A DNA stretch of 32,608 nucleotides from Saccoglossus kowalevskii (taxonomy: Eukaryota; Hemichordata; Enteropneusta; Harrimaniidae), in assembly GCF_000003605.2 (NCBI RefSeq), contig NW_003131854.1, forward strand, positions 359,718 to 392,325, written 5' to 3'. Below the pieces are notes generated by a model that worked only from the letters and a program-made list of their open reading frames with translations, was not told where the DNA came from and ran no database searches. The translations under genes and the position numbers were made by a program. Shown here one piece after another: positions 1-12,000 of this stretch (the stretch's first letter is position 1; every line of letters starts with the position of its first letter).

Positions 1-420
1 CCACCCCAACCTTTTCTCGTTATTTTCACGGCTTTCGTCCACCGATTTCGCACCTTCGGAAAGGAAACGTGCCAAATACTTACACTATAACTATACGCAT
101 TACTGCAACCGCCCACAACACAATGTTTAACCATCATAAAAGTTTGTTGTGAAAACAACTTCTTAAAATTCGCTCTCTCAAAAATAAAATAAAATAGACA
201 AAAGAAACGCCGATTAAAAAATGTATATCGTTTAAAAGTACAGTTGTACGTTGAATGACACAGTGATATAAAAGTACGGCCCAGGGGTATGGCTTTCTCT
301 CATATTTTTGCATTTGGTGGCGCACTTTCGGCGAGAGTCGGAAATCCGGAAACAGTCGACCGTTTCAGGATAGGTGGGCGTGGCTACAGCACGGGAAATA
401 TCTCAATTTTACTTGGATAC
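1..420. promoter_or_regulatory. CpG-rich patch, candidate promoter/5' region of the + strand gene
   Basis: About 25 CpG dinucleotides were counted by eye in these 420 bases, against roughly one per 60-100 bases in the next kilobase. A GC-box-like GGTGGGCGTGGC lies near 373-384. In invertebrates with gene-body methylation, a short CpG-normal patch before a CpG-poor gene body usually marks an unmethylated promoter. I found no convincing first exon or TATA box here. It could equally be the end of something outside the window. Confidence 0.35.
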
Positions 421-3014
421 GAGTAATCATTTTCAGCAAAAAAATCAATAATTGCCCATTTCAGTGGGGCACAGATCTAAAATGGGAAGCGTGTGGGTGG
501 GCATTGCACAGGCACTTTAAGGAATGGGAGGCAATACATTATGTCAGAACAACACAATGTGTCGAACAAGTTGATACATGATAGTAATTAGTGTAGATTG
601 TCACAGCTTTAGTTCTGAATGTACACAGTTTTGATGGTTCTCTAGAAAATTTCAGAATTTTATATACCCCCAAAATGATTTTCAGATTTTAAGGTTTATT
701 GGGATTCAAACGCAAACAATTGTGGGCATTGTTAGTTTGTAACACAATTCATGGCTGTGTCTGGAGCATTGAGTCTTTGGCACACTCACTCAGGGAGGGG
801 TCGACCCTTTGATGTTCAGCCTAAGCTAGGATTTGAACTTGGGTCTACCGATCATGAGTCTGAAGCGACAACCACCTATGCTACAATTGACCGGTTAACT
901 ATATGGAGTTGTTTATATGGAGAGTGTATGTGTTAGTCTGTTCAAACATTGGTGTTGAAACAGCATACTGGATTACTAAACAGGGATTTTTGAAATACCT
1001 TCAACGTAAAACTTTTTTGTTGTTGTCATCATGTTAAAAGTAACATTACACATGATTTAATACACCATATTTGTAAAATCGTGTATATACACTTGGATAA
1101 TATGATATATAAAGTTGTATATTCCAGTTTTTTTGTATATGGGCCAAAAGCTTTAAATTTAAATAAATCTTCTATTTATATTCTAATTAGTATATGCAAT
1201 CACCTATTGTACTGTTTGAAGCGTAATTGAGCTGCCCATTGTGTTGGTGTAGTCACAGATACTAGTGTTAGGTCACAGAACCATGTCTAGATAATCTAGC
1301 AGTAAAATTGCACAGACAAAATGGCACATCAGACATAATAATTTATGTTGGTAATTGTTATATATTAAAATTATCTTTTTATTATGCTAATTACTGTATT
1401 CCTCAGGATGCTTTCAGTAAGATGGCCAGACATGGATGAGTTCAAAGCTAGTTTACATATCAAGATTATTTCGATACCTTCCAAAATTGACAAATAAATT
1501 ATTTAGCTTGTTGAAAAATGTTAGGTGGATCCAGAAATGTAACTGACAGATATATGTCCATTGCATTCAAACAAAGCTAGTCAACCAGAAGCATCTCATT
1601 CCAAGTACCCGGTATTAGTGTATTTGCTCTGTTATTAGTAGATTATGTCACATGCGTTTCTGTAAGTAACTAAGGTGTGTCTGTGACCAAAGTTGTATTT
1701 CAATGAACCAGTACACAATTACCATACTCGTCTGCTTTAGTGCCCAGTGACCTGAATTCAGAAGATTGTGTTTTTAAAGGGGTGGGCACTTTATAGTCCG
1801 GCACTGCTCTCAAATTTTTTTCAAAAGGTCAACTTTTTGCTCACTTGGACTTGTTTGGAAGCATATTATTTGTTTTGATACAGGAAGAGGTGGAATACAA
1901 CATTGTTTTCTGAAACGAGTTGCGTTGCCATGCAAAAACATTTTTACAATGAACAATTAACTAAAACAAATATTCACAAAAAATATGCACATTTTATTAC
2001 ATTATTGTTTATCCCCAATTTGATTTGACAGTCAAATCAAGCTTGTTATTAATATTTTTGTTGTTGAATGATTTTGTTAGTACACAGTAACTCTACTAGG
2101 ACGGTTAGGAAGCGCCACGTTGTTCTATTGTACACCTACCCTTGTCTCCATAAACATTGAAACAAAAGAGGTGTTAATGAGCTAAGGAGTCATTAGCATT
2201 AAACGGGCGATGGGAAAACACACGATAAATCATGAGACAGTGCGAAGGTTGCCACATTTTTCCCACAAAGCATTGCAATACATGGCACTTTGGCCTTTCA
2301 CCGAAGAGCAGTCTCAAATGCGGAAATAAACATGCTTTGTATATACACGTTTTTCCCGAGAAAATCTTGCTGTCTTGTATGGCATTCTGAAATTATAAAT
2401 AGTTAATAGAGTAGCTAGTAGTTAGTAGAGTGACTGTGGTTAGTATGATAATTTTCTATGCAAAGCAATTTCGACCATAATGTTTCACTGACTGATTTGA
2501 CCTGCGACAACATCCTTTGACCTGATAAGTCAAGTCTGTTATTAACCAATCAGAATCGGAGTTAGGCTCATATTGATGCAATTTTTTAGGAATTCCTGAA
2601 TATTGATGATGACATTGTTGGAAAGGAATGAGTGATGTTGTAATGTTTCCCGTTTACATTGATTTTGACGAAAAAAAGCAGAGTACAATAGTGGAACACC
2701 GCTTGATTGTTCTGATTGGCAATACAGCATATAACTACAAGTTCTTTGGTCGAATTACTGGTAATCATCCTGCAGAAACACAACTACCCAACAACTTATG
2801 TGAAGCTACTTTCTGGATTTCTAATAGATGAATCATATTTTGAAACAAAAACGTCTTAGTCCTATTTAAAATATAGATACACACATTGAGGCAGAATAAG
2901 TTTCCATTCCCTTTGTTTTTTTACATTTGTTTATGGTTGCCTCACAAATATGTTACAAATTGTAAATTTTGTGAACCACAAAATTTAAATATTTCTATTT
3001 GCATTTTTCCACAG
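421..3014 (+). other. Upstream region or first intron without a confirmed exon
   Basis: The first recognised coding exon (3015) starts in phase 0 without a methionine, so at least one upstream exon is missing. One weak candidate is a short ATG-CTT-TCA followed by GTAAGA near 1409-1418, preceded by a polypyrimidine-like stretch and CAG. It would join in phase but is far too short to trust. The rest is AT-rich, with a SINE at 760-893 and no other supported feature. Confidence 0.4.
760..893 (-). mobile_element. tRNA-derived SINE (minus strand)
   Basis: Read on the minus strand, an A-box-like TAGCATAGGTGG (883-872) is followed about 30 bases later by a B-box-like AGTTCAAATCC (839-829). Between them is a segment resembling an anticodon arm with CAGACTCATGATC. 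These are the split internal promoter elements of RNA polymerase III, with the spacing seen in tRNA genes. The flanks do not pair as an acceptor stem and the B box has two mismatches. This is therefore a decayed tRNA-derived SINE head plus body, not a working tRNA gene. The 3' boundary is approximate. Confidence 0.6.
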
Positions 3015-3086
3015 TTTCAAAGTGACACACTGAAAAAATGTATTCCAGACGAAATCACCACACAAGAACCTGCAATCAAGCTGAAG
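3015..3086 (+). CDS. Exon 1 of those found (EF-hand/RPxSAP gene)
   Basis: The acceptor is TTTTTCCACAG and the donor AAG|GTAATT. It encodes 24 residues in phase 0-0, beginning FQSDTLKKC and ending AIKLK. There is no methionine, so it is not the first coding exon. It is weaker than the others because it has no recognisable domain. Confidence 0.6.
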
Positions 3087-6000
3087 GTAATTATTTCTAC
3101 TACTACCGGGTACTTCTATTTTATAATGTCTTAGTAAAGTGAACCATCTGCATCTGCTGTTTTGCTTTTCAGATATTGTAGTGTTTGTGTGTTCTATATT
3201 CTTTGTAATATCACAGTACTACATTCATGACTAAATTTTGCATCAAATGGTGGAATTGGTAATTGATATTCAGTTTTATCATATAATGGACAATGAGTTT
3301 GTCATGATGAAATGCCTTCAGCAAAACTGCCTTCTTAGACATGATTGAGGAGTCTCTATCTCGCGGTCTAGCTATGACACTCCAATTCTATATCCCAGAT
3401 GTTATCTCTATTGCCCACATAGCTTGACTCCTTACGAATTTCCTTCCACCCACTTGTTTTTAATTTTCATATGACCTTTGCACTGATCCTGATAACCAAT
3501 TACATTTGACTACAGACGTCGCTCATGGCATACAACTGAATTAATTAATACACCATATATAACAGGTGAATTCAACATTGTTGATGTTTTTTGTTACTTT
3601 TCCAAACTCACACAAAATGAGTTCATATTGTGTTATTGTGTTTCACATTAGAAATTGTAAAATTAACAAGCACTCCTCAACGTGATGCTTTTGTTGATAG
3701 TTTTGTGGTATGTTGCAAAACATATATACGATTTGGACTAAACATAGCAGTATTCTTGGTATTGGGAAGGAAACGACTACATTGTCACATCTACATGTAC
3801 ATGTATGTCTGGTTAACATTCAAGTTAAGCGCAGTGCCATCGTTTGACACTTTCGGACACTTTCGTGAGCTCTGTGTAAACATACTACAGTGGTGAGTGG
3901 ATGGCCGAATAAACAAACCTTTGCTGGCAGAGTATAAATTTCAAAAGAACGTTTGATACTTTGCTGTGATGACCGTTCACATGTACTAGGCAACGTTACT
4001 AATTATTACTAGGGTCGATGTTTACATTAGGAATTATAGAACAAATATTCAACAAAGTTGTGATTTTTTCAGCGACTTTGTTAGAGGGAATTGATAAAAT
4101 TATAAATTGGGTGAAAAATTGCAAGGGCGTCATTCTCAGCAATGGCAAGTGGCAATACCTGATAAACACTGTCACATTGCATTTGTGCACTAGTACACCA
4201 AAGAAATATGTACCTATTGTTGCCCATGACTGTTGCAGATTGTATTCATGCAGATTTCATGTTTGTGGACTTATTCAAGCCAGGGAAATCAAAAGAGATA
4301 ACTTCTGAAATTCATTTTTCCAATTTGACCCAGTGTGTCATTGGGAAGGAACCATCTCTGCATTTGTCACATATGACTATGTTTACTAAAATAGGATGGG
4401 TGATTGATTAACAACCAGCTCATTAGTATTCCACCAATCACAACTACTGATACATCAATTTTTTGAATGTTGCATTATAATTGTATAGGAGTCAAGCTGG
4501 AGTCTCGTGTGGGTGATAGCGATGACATTGAGACAAATATTCTGGGGTACTGATTCTAAGTCGAGTATCGGTAATCATATTTTAACATAGAGACTATTAG
4601 CTAGCTGTCGATAACTATGTCTGATTACAAAGTTATGATTAATTAGGCCTATTTTATCAGTGTTTAAATGCATTACTTGTATCTGCCAACAGAAGAAATG
4701 TAAACAAAATTTGTGTCTTATTTGCAGGAATTACGTAAATTGATAGAAAGGAAGTACTTCAGTGATGCACTGGATAGATCATGTAATATGCACACAGCTG
4801 ATTACAATGTGAATGTCCTCTCCAAGGCCTTGTTGTTACTGGAACATAAACTTCTCAGGTATGTTTGATTTACTCTCAACTTTCAGTCATAAAATACCTG
4901 AGATGCAGCAGAAGCACACTCAAATGTATCTATACATATCTTCAAAATATATATTACAGTTTCATCAAAGTTTTATAAATTTACTGATTCTTTTTGAGAA
5001 GATTATGTTGTACATACATATATATTGTACTAAGGAAGTATTATTGCATAACGTTACTTTTGTATTCTGTTTAGTTTTCCTGAATTAAATGATGTAAGAA
5101 TAGCATATGAGGCTTATGAAGGAGGTGACATGAAAGGAATGATTATAGATGAATATACGTTACTTAGAACATTAAAGGTAAAACATCTTGTACTTTCCAT
5201 CATAGTTATCTTACCTATGTTTCGTTACAATCGATTTTATATTAACCTAAACAAGACATTTCTGATAATGTGATGTTCCAATAAATGATGTGCTGCATTT
5301 TATTCCCACTTTCTATTCAATTATTTGTTTCTGGAAAAAGAAAAACCTAAAGCCTTTCAATTATTGTGTATTGATGACTAGAAACAAGTTTTTTTGGTTG
5401 GCCCATAATGGACTTGGTTTAACAAACCAAAAACGCCCTCAGTGTTGATATATTAAAAATCTTTCTTGTCCCTAGGTGGCGCTCTTCACTGCATGCCAGT
5501 GTCTTTATAAATGACAAGGAAAAATGAAAGTGTATCTACATAAATTTGTTAGATGTAAATATCTGAATTTAACTTAGTGTGACTTTGCTTTCTTTGCTTA
5601 TAAGATGTGTGGTCGAGTGGTGGCACCTATGAAGTTGATGCATCGTGTCAAACACATGAAATCAGATTTTGATGAGAAAGGAAGGATTCAGTATTATGAA
5701 TTTTTAGACTTATTGGTGCTGTAAGTATGAAATATTATATAATAATAGTAATAATAATTACTTGTATTGCGCTATTTACTGTAATAACTGATTGATCAGG
5801 GCACATTACAAAAAAAGAATAATTGCAGAATACTTATATGCTGTTTAAACAAATAAGTTTTCAAATGTACCTTGAAATCATTAATATATATATAATGAAT
5901 GAACTTAACCTTAATTTTTTGTAAAATAATACTGAAGAAAATTACTTCATTTCAGAGGTAGTTGACTGGAGTTGGGGTAGAGTGGTGTATAAATATGTCC

Positions 6001-9000
6001 TATACAGCCATGGCTGGTACATGTGAATAATTTAGTTCGTGTTTATTGTAGATGTGAATATTGCAATAATGTCTCACTTGACGACTTCAAAGAGGAAGCA
6101 GTGAAAAAAAACTGGAGGCACCTATTTAAGGTATATTATATACATAATTAAAAAATGTTGTTTGTCTTATTCAACTTACTTTCTCGCATAAAATTAATCT
6201 GTGTTGAATCTTTAGTTTTGTTTTCTCATCATAAACAAACGTAATGCTGTTTCTATTCTGTTGATTTTGGAATTAGTGGTTTATTAGTCATTTTATCACA
6301 GTTAACTTGCAATTCCAAACCTTGTAAATGTAATTTAAAGCGTGGTAGTCGCTGCTGCGCATGTGCAAGATATATGGGTCTCATATATACAAAGATGGCG
6401 ACTTTGACTGTTGCACAGATCAACGAGTACGAACTGAGATGTTTCCAAGCTTTAATTAAGTAATTTTCATGTTATTGGAAGGTATCAAAGTAGTCACCGG
6501 CGGTAATAAGTGCAAGTCGCGCCCAGGTCAAACCTCATACTTGTGATTTCCATTAAAAGAGCGCATTGTATTGTGGGAAAATCAATGTTTATCAAAACAA
6601 ATGTGGCACACGCGACGACTACCACGCTTTAATGGCTTTTCTTCCATTCTGATATGCGTGTTTGTTTTGTAATAATTGATACAATACTTGATATAACTCA
6701 TGGTTCATGTGTATATCTATATTGTGTGCATTCTTTTGTTTGTCATGATTTCCATTAAAATATAGTAAAAAATTTACATTGTATATTTGCATGATACTAG
6801 TTTACTTATGTGTGTCCATATACACAAAATGTATGATGGACATTATTGATTTGATATTCATGATTATTTGAGATATCACTAATCCAAGTCTGTAGTGAGG
6901 TGTCCTGAAATCAGTATTTCTATATAGTTCTTGTGGATGTGGATTATACAAAGCTCTTGATTAATTGTTTTCAGATGGATGACTTCAACCCACTTTTTGT
7001 GACAGGGGATGAGAAAGTACATGAATACCTAAATCAAACATTTAAAGATACTGAACTTAATTATGGTAAGACACACCATGGTGACAAGAAACTGCCAAAG
7101 GAGAATTCCGTCAATATAGAGGCAAGAAAACAACAAGTAAGTTAATTAAGGTAGTTGGCTAAAATTCAAACAATTTTTTTAGACTTTTACAATATGGCTT
7201 TATTCTGTTCTGTTGTTCACAAAACCCAATTACAAATATTTGGTCACCAAACTATTGCCATTGCTTCCTGTAGTAAAAGGTTCACACCATCTCAAAATAT
7301 TGTTTTGTTGTTATTTTAGAAACAGAAATTTGGTCATTAATGGTTAATAATTCCTGGTTAATAACTTCATACATACAATAAACATCATGGTACCTAGATT
7401 GTTCTGATTCTGATATCTCTGTCACCCATGTATCATTTTCATTGATATTTAGCATGTCATAAATGGATACATGTACATGTCAATTCAGTTTGCATTTTGA
7501 TCAAAATATGGCCAACTGGTGGCCATCTTATTTGTTCAAAATGTGATAACTTGGACATGCTCAGACATTTTTTAATCGGGCCTATGCCTAGCTTACTCTT
7601 AATGTTGGTGTCTTTTTTGACATGCCAGTTATTCTGACCTACTCTGCTTTCATTCACCCTCAGGGGTGATTCACATTGATGCTACTGTTTGATTCGCCAA
7701 TTACATGTCTCATTGCATTTGTCACAGCGAGCAAGCGCCTTTTGCATATCTGAGATTGCTTTTCACCTCTCAGATTTGGTTATGGGGATATGGACATTTT
7801 ACACAAATAAACTTACGAACTACCCCCCCCCCCCTCCGGTGAGTTCTTTTAATTTTATGATGTAGATGGGCAAGTGTAATTTACAGATAGATCACTATAG
7901 TTTGACACCCCTGCCATGTGAATTTTAATTAGAGGCATGACGAATGTTAAATTTTTGCAAATTTTAAGACACTGCCTTCATCATATTATTCAACACAAGA
8001 GTTAGCCACTTTAGTCCAAAATTAACAATACAATTAAAAAGAGCTGCAATTGCTGTATTTCCTATCCCAGAATCTCAAATTCGGTCATTACACATATGTT
8101 AACATTGTAAGCCCCATGTAAAGATTTATTGTAGGGCACCATGGCAACAAACATTCATATTCATGAGATGTATGGTAATGTAATTTTTGTGCCTCATTCC
8201 GATCCTCAGACTTGCATTTTCTGAAAAAATTTTAGCAAGTGCAATAACATAGACATGCACCTCAATTTGTTTTGCTTTCACTTTTCTATGTTTTTCTTGG
8301 CTATGTCTTAAACCGGAGGGTTTGTCACGCAAAACACAGGTTCAAATTTGATGTAAATAAACAATCTGTTGTATTTGCCAGTTGGGACTCAAGTTTCAAG
8401 GACATGCTCGCGACAACCCCTCCGCTTTAATATGACGAGCACAAAGAGAACTTTCAAAAATTTAACGGGGACTGTGTCATTTTCAATGACTTGTTGAAAC
8501 TATATTTTGCCTTGGAACTAATGAACAACTAACTAATGACACATTGTGAATCCGATTTGAATAAGTGGCTAGTCACTGTTGCTATGTCACATGAAAGAAT
8601 AAGTGCACATTTTGGGCGTAGACACTAAATAGCTTTTGTGCCAATCAATATTAAATATTTGAATTAAAGCTTCTGATCTGTATTTACAAATTGTTATAAA
8701 TACATTTATAGGGTAAGGTACAGCTTTATGCCCTTCACTGTTAGGCTCATGCATTTGTTTCACAATCCAATTTTACTATTGAAAATGCATCAAAATCTAG
8801 CATTTCTGTCATTCTAAACCTGGATCTCAGTCATACATAGCTATTGTTCAAACATGGAACATAGATTATTGAACATACTGGAACCGGTCGTGTCATTTTT
8901 CAGTTTTAGTTCAGGGGAAGTCAAGCCAAATAACATAATTCTCTCCTAGGAAAGAGCTCCACAAGTTCAAGTCAAGCCTACGCCACAAAATCTTCCAAAC

Positions 9001-12000
9001 ATTGCCAGCAACCAATCACAGACTACCTTAGACAATAGCAGCTTTCCCTGACGATAATACTTAGCAACGTTATTTCCCGCACGCTAACTTGTAAAATCTT
9101 TTTTTTTGTCTCGTTTACGTTTCCGGCCCATCTTAGAGAATGTGGGAGAATGCAATTTACAGTGTTTGTATATCACTTTTCTTTCTCTAGATATTCAACT
9201 TTTCACAATATTATGTAATTCGCCATCTTGATTCTCCAGCAACGGATTGTGGGTAAAGTGTGACATCATATCCACTGGTGTGAAAAATTATAACGTGAGA
9301 AATACTGATGCGAATTTGTTAAAATTTTTGGTGTGCATGATATAACTCATGTAGATCATTATAGTAATGGAAATTATAGTGTTACAAATACACATAAGTG
9401 AAGATATTGCCACAAACGTGAAAAAATAAAAATCATTATTTTAGTTGTCAAAAATAGAATGACACTTTTTAGTCTCCTGTTTGCGGTCAACAGGTTATAT
9501 ATCACCTATATAACCTACTCACATCAATAAATTGTATACAATATAAGGAAATTTGAGCATTTGGTAGAAAAACACAAAAATGAATATTTTCAGTACTGTT
9601 GCCATGACAACTGTTTTATAGACATGTTTGGCACCAGTACATGTATGCTACCATGTTCAAAACTTTCAGCCAATTTGAAATTATAGATGAAATCATTTTC
9701 TCAATTTCTGACAACAGTGGATATGTCATACTTTACCCATAATCCTTTGCTGAAGAACCATGATAGTGGACTACATAACACTGGTGAAAAGTTGAATATC
9801 TAGAGAATGAAAAGTTATATAAATAAACTGTAAATTGCATGTCCTTACATTTGCCGAGCTCTTTCATCTGGGAGTATTATGTTGTTAGCCTTGTCTTTTC
9901 CTTTAAGAATGGCTGATTGACAAAAAAATTTGTATTACCGGTACGGAATACAGTTTAGAGCCGTGTCTCTGACATTCCTTGACTTATTGCAATCAAACTT
10001 CACATTGTACATTATGTTATACTTGCATTTATTTCAAATTTGATTCAGAATATTTGATTTATTTCATTATTTTTTACTATTGAATAACGGGAACTCTGTC
10101 ATGTTACAACATATAATTTCTTATATTTTAAAAATGTTGTTTCCAGCAAGTTGTTTTATTATCTTGAATAGATTCCTGTAAAATAAGAACATGTTTTCAT
10201 GAAAAATTGTATCTGTTACCGGTACTCCAAATGATTATTCGATAAATAAATTTGTATACCAATGACTAGTCTGTTCACAGAGTATCAGCAAATTCCTAAA
10301 ATTTTAATGTAACTGTATCAACCATTCTTAATTAACCTTTTTCTGTAATCAAATCTCAGTATTTGTGCAAGCTTAATATTTGTTCAGTCATATCTCTTAG
10401 TAACAGATTATTATCATAATGTTGATTCAAGGCAGTGCATGTCTGTATTTGATTAATTTTGTACATTGTAAAAAAAAATACGAAAGTGATATAACCTTAC
10501 TTTCCAATCATTTTTTTAATAAAAAAAGCCCAAAATAGATTTTTATTTGTTTTAAAGTTAAGCACATCAGGTTCTTAATCAAAAATCAATTGATTTCCCA
10601 AAATAGTTTAATATGTTACTCAGACAACCATGTTTTATGTATTGATATAGCAGACGCTCTTAATTTCTTTTTTATGGAGACTGTCGTATTATGGTCCAGC
10701 AAAATACTTAGATCATTAAATTTTTATTTCTGCTTCCAGACTTAACAGGACTTTAAAAGTGAATTGCATTTTCTGTGTAGTTTAATGTGTAGAAAATTGA
10801 TTGGTATAATCTAATAGAATAACGCAGCATATAAATGGTCATACCGGGTACGTTTATTAGGGAATATGAAAAGGTGTATATCAAAAGCTTGAGGCTGACT
10901 ATACCTTAGTTGCCATGACAACACACTCCCATCATTCAATGCATTTTTAAGGGCCATCACGGCACGTTAGATGTACATTTACATGGTTTAGTTCTGAATG
11001 TACAGTGTACAGCTATTAAAAGCTGTAAACTAATACCAGTATGGAATTATTGAAAAAAAAAAATTCTTTGTTTGTTGTGGGTGTGTTTTATATTAACAAC
11101 CCACTTCATTTTCTTTTATTAAGCCGTGTTAACCATGCCATTAGGTGCCTGAATAAGCTGTAAACTCCCTCCATTTACATGTTCATGTCCTCTGATCACA
11201 ACATTATTTATGATCATTAACTAGAGCTGTTTTAGATTTATTAACTTGCTACCTGCTATGTTTATGTTAATATTCACCCAGAATCCCATGAATACTGCAT
11301 CAGGTATGATTTGTGTAAATTTCATCTACCCCTTGGTACCTACCTAAAGTCAGGTTTTGTTTTATTGGTCCATCAAAGTTAACATTGACCTGTTATCAAG
11401 GCTATACAACTTTCTTTCATGGCAGTTTTTTTGTTCGGATTTGATCTTGGATTTCAAAGTGTGGTCAAGTTTTTTTATATACCGGTAGTGCCATTGGGAA
11501 TTCAGGTTACGGATACCAATGGAAAGGGTAAATGGTGTGAAAAAGTATTCTTTGTTAAGTTTTTATCATTTGCAATATGGCATGTTATTTTGTAGGTTGG
11601 TGTGTAAAAACTACAACTACTTAGATGCTATCCTCTTAAACATAATATTGAACTGGTTCATATTTTAGACCATGCATTGATGGGGGTGGGGGTGGGGGTG
11701 GAGTAAGGGTGTTGTGAAAATATATCAGACATATCTCCAGATCTAATTTTGCTATGCATATCAAGATTCATTTTGTCACTTTATAGGTTGAGTTTCACGG
11801 TCAGCGTTATAGAGAACTACACCAATATATAGATGAATCATCTGCACAAGTTAAGAAGTCTAAAGCTGGTACAATTACATCACGACCAACATCAGCACCG
11901 GTAGTACAAAGATTTCTCACACCAGTATTTACAGTCAAGGTTGAAAAAAGGCCCCATACAGTAGATGCGGTATGATCTCGTTTTATTTTATCATCACCTT

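Larger units (their letters stand above)
8911..9905. mobile_element. Foldback / long-inverted-repeat element (~1 kb)
   Basis: The inner arms 9150-9277 and 9715-9840 are reverse complements with roughly 75-80% identity. Shared landmarks are ATGCAATTTACAG, TCTCTAGATATTCAACTTTT and GGGTAAAGT. Outer arms 8911-8962 and about 9856-9905 also match (CATAAT, AAAGAGCTC). The left side carries about 185 extra bases (8963-9149) that the right side lacks, either a nested insertion or a deletion on the other arm. The spacer has no coding capacity. The family is not recognised. Confidence 0.65.
7137..11786 (+). other. 4.65 kb repeat-rich intron between exons 6 and 7
   Basis: It holds a fragment of the dispersed repeat near 7490-7540, a poly-C run at ~7825-7837, MITE copy 2 (8308-8430), further dispersed-repeat fragments (8461-8912), the foldback element (8911-9905) with the possible terminal exon, two RFX-like sites, several TACCGGTA octamers and a G-rich run at 11682-11701. 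No other exon in the right phase was recognised. Confidence 0.6.

Noticed and set aside
2628-2831. ATG-initiated 67-codon frame as first exon of the + gene
   Set aside because: No usable donor in phase 0 and a stop before exon 3015; AT-rich composition.
3652-3707. Possible exon (VKLTSTPQRDAFVDSFV) with AG and GTATGT borders
   Set aside because: The open frame would need phase 1 on entry, but exon 3015-3086 ends in phase 0. It breaks an otherwise consistent model.
4018-4308. 96-codon frame
   Set aside because: No splice sites matching the gene's phases; low-information AT-rich translation.
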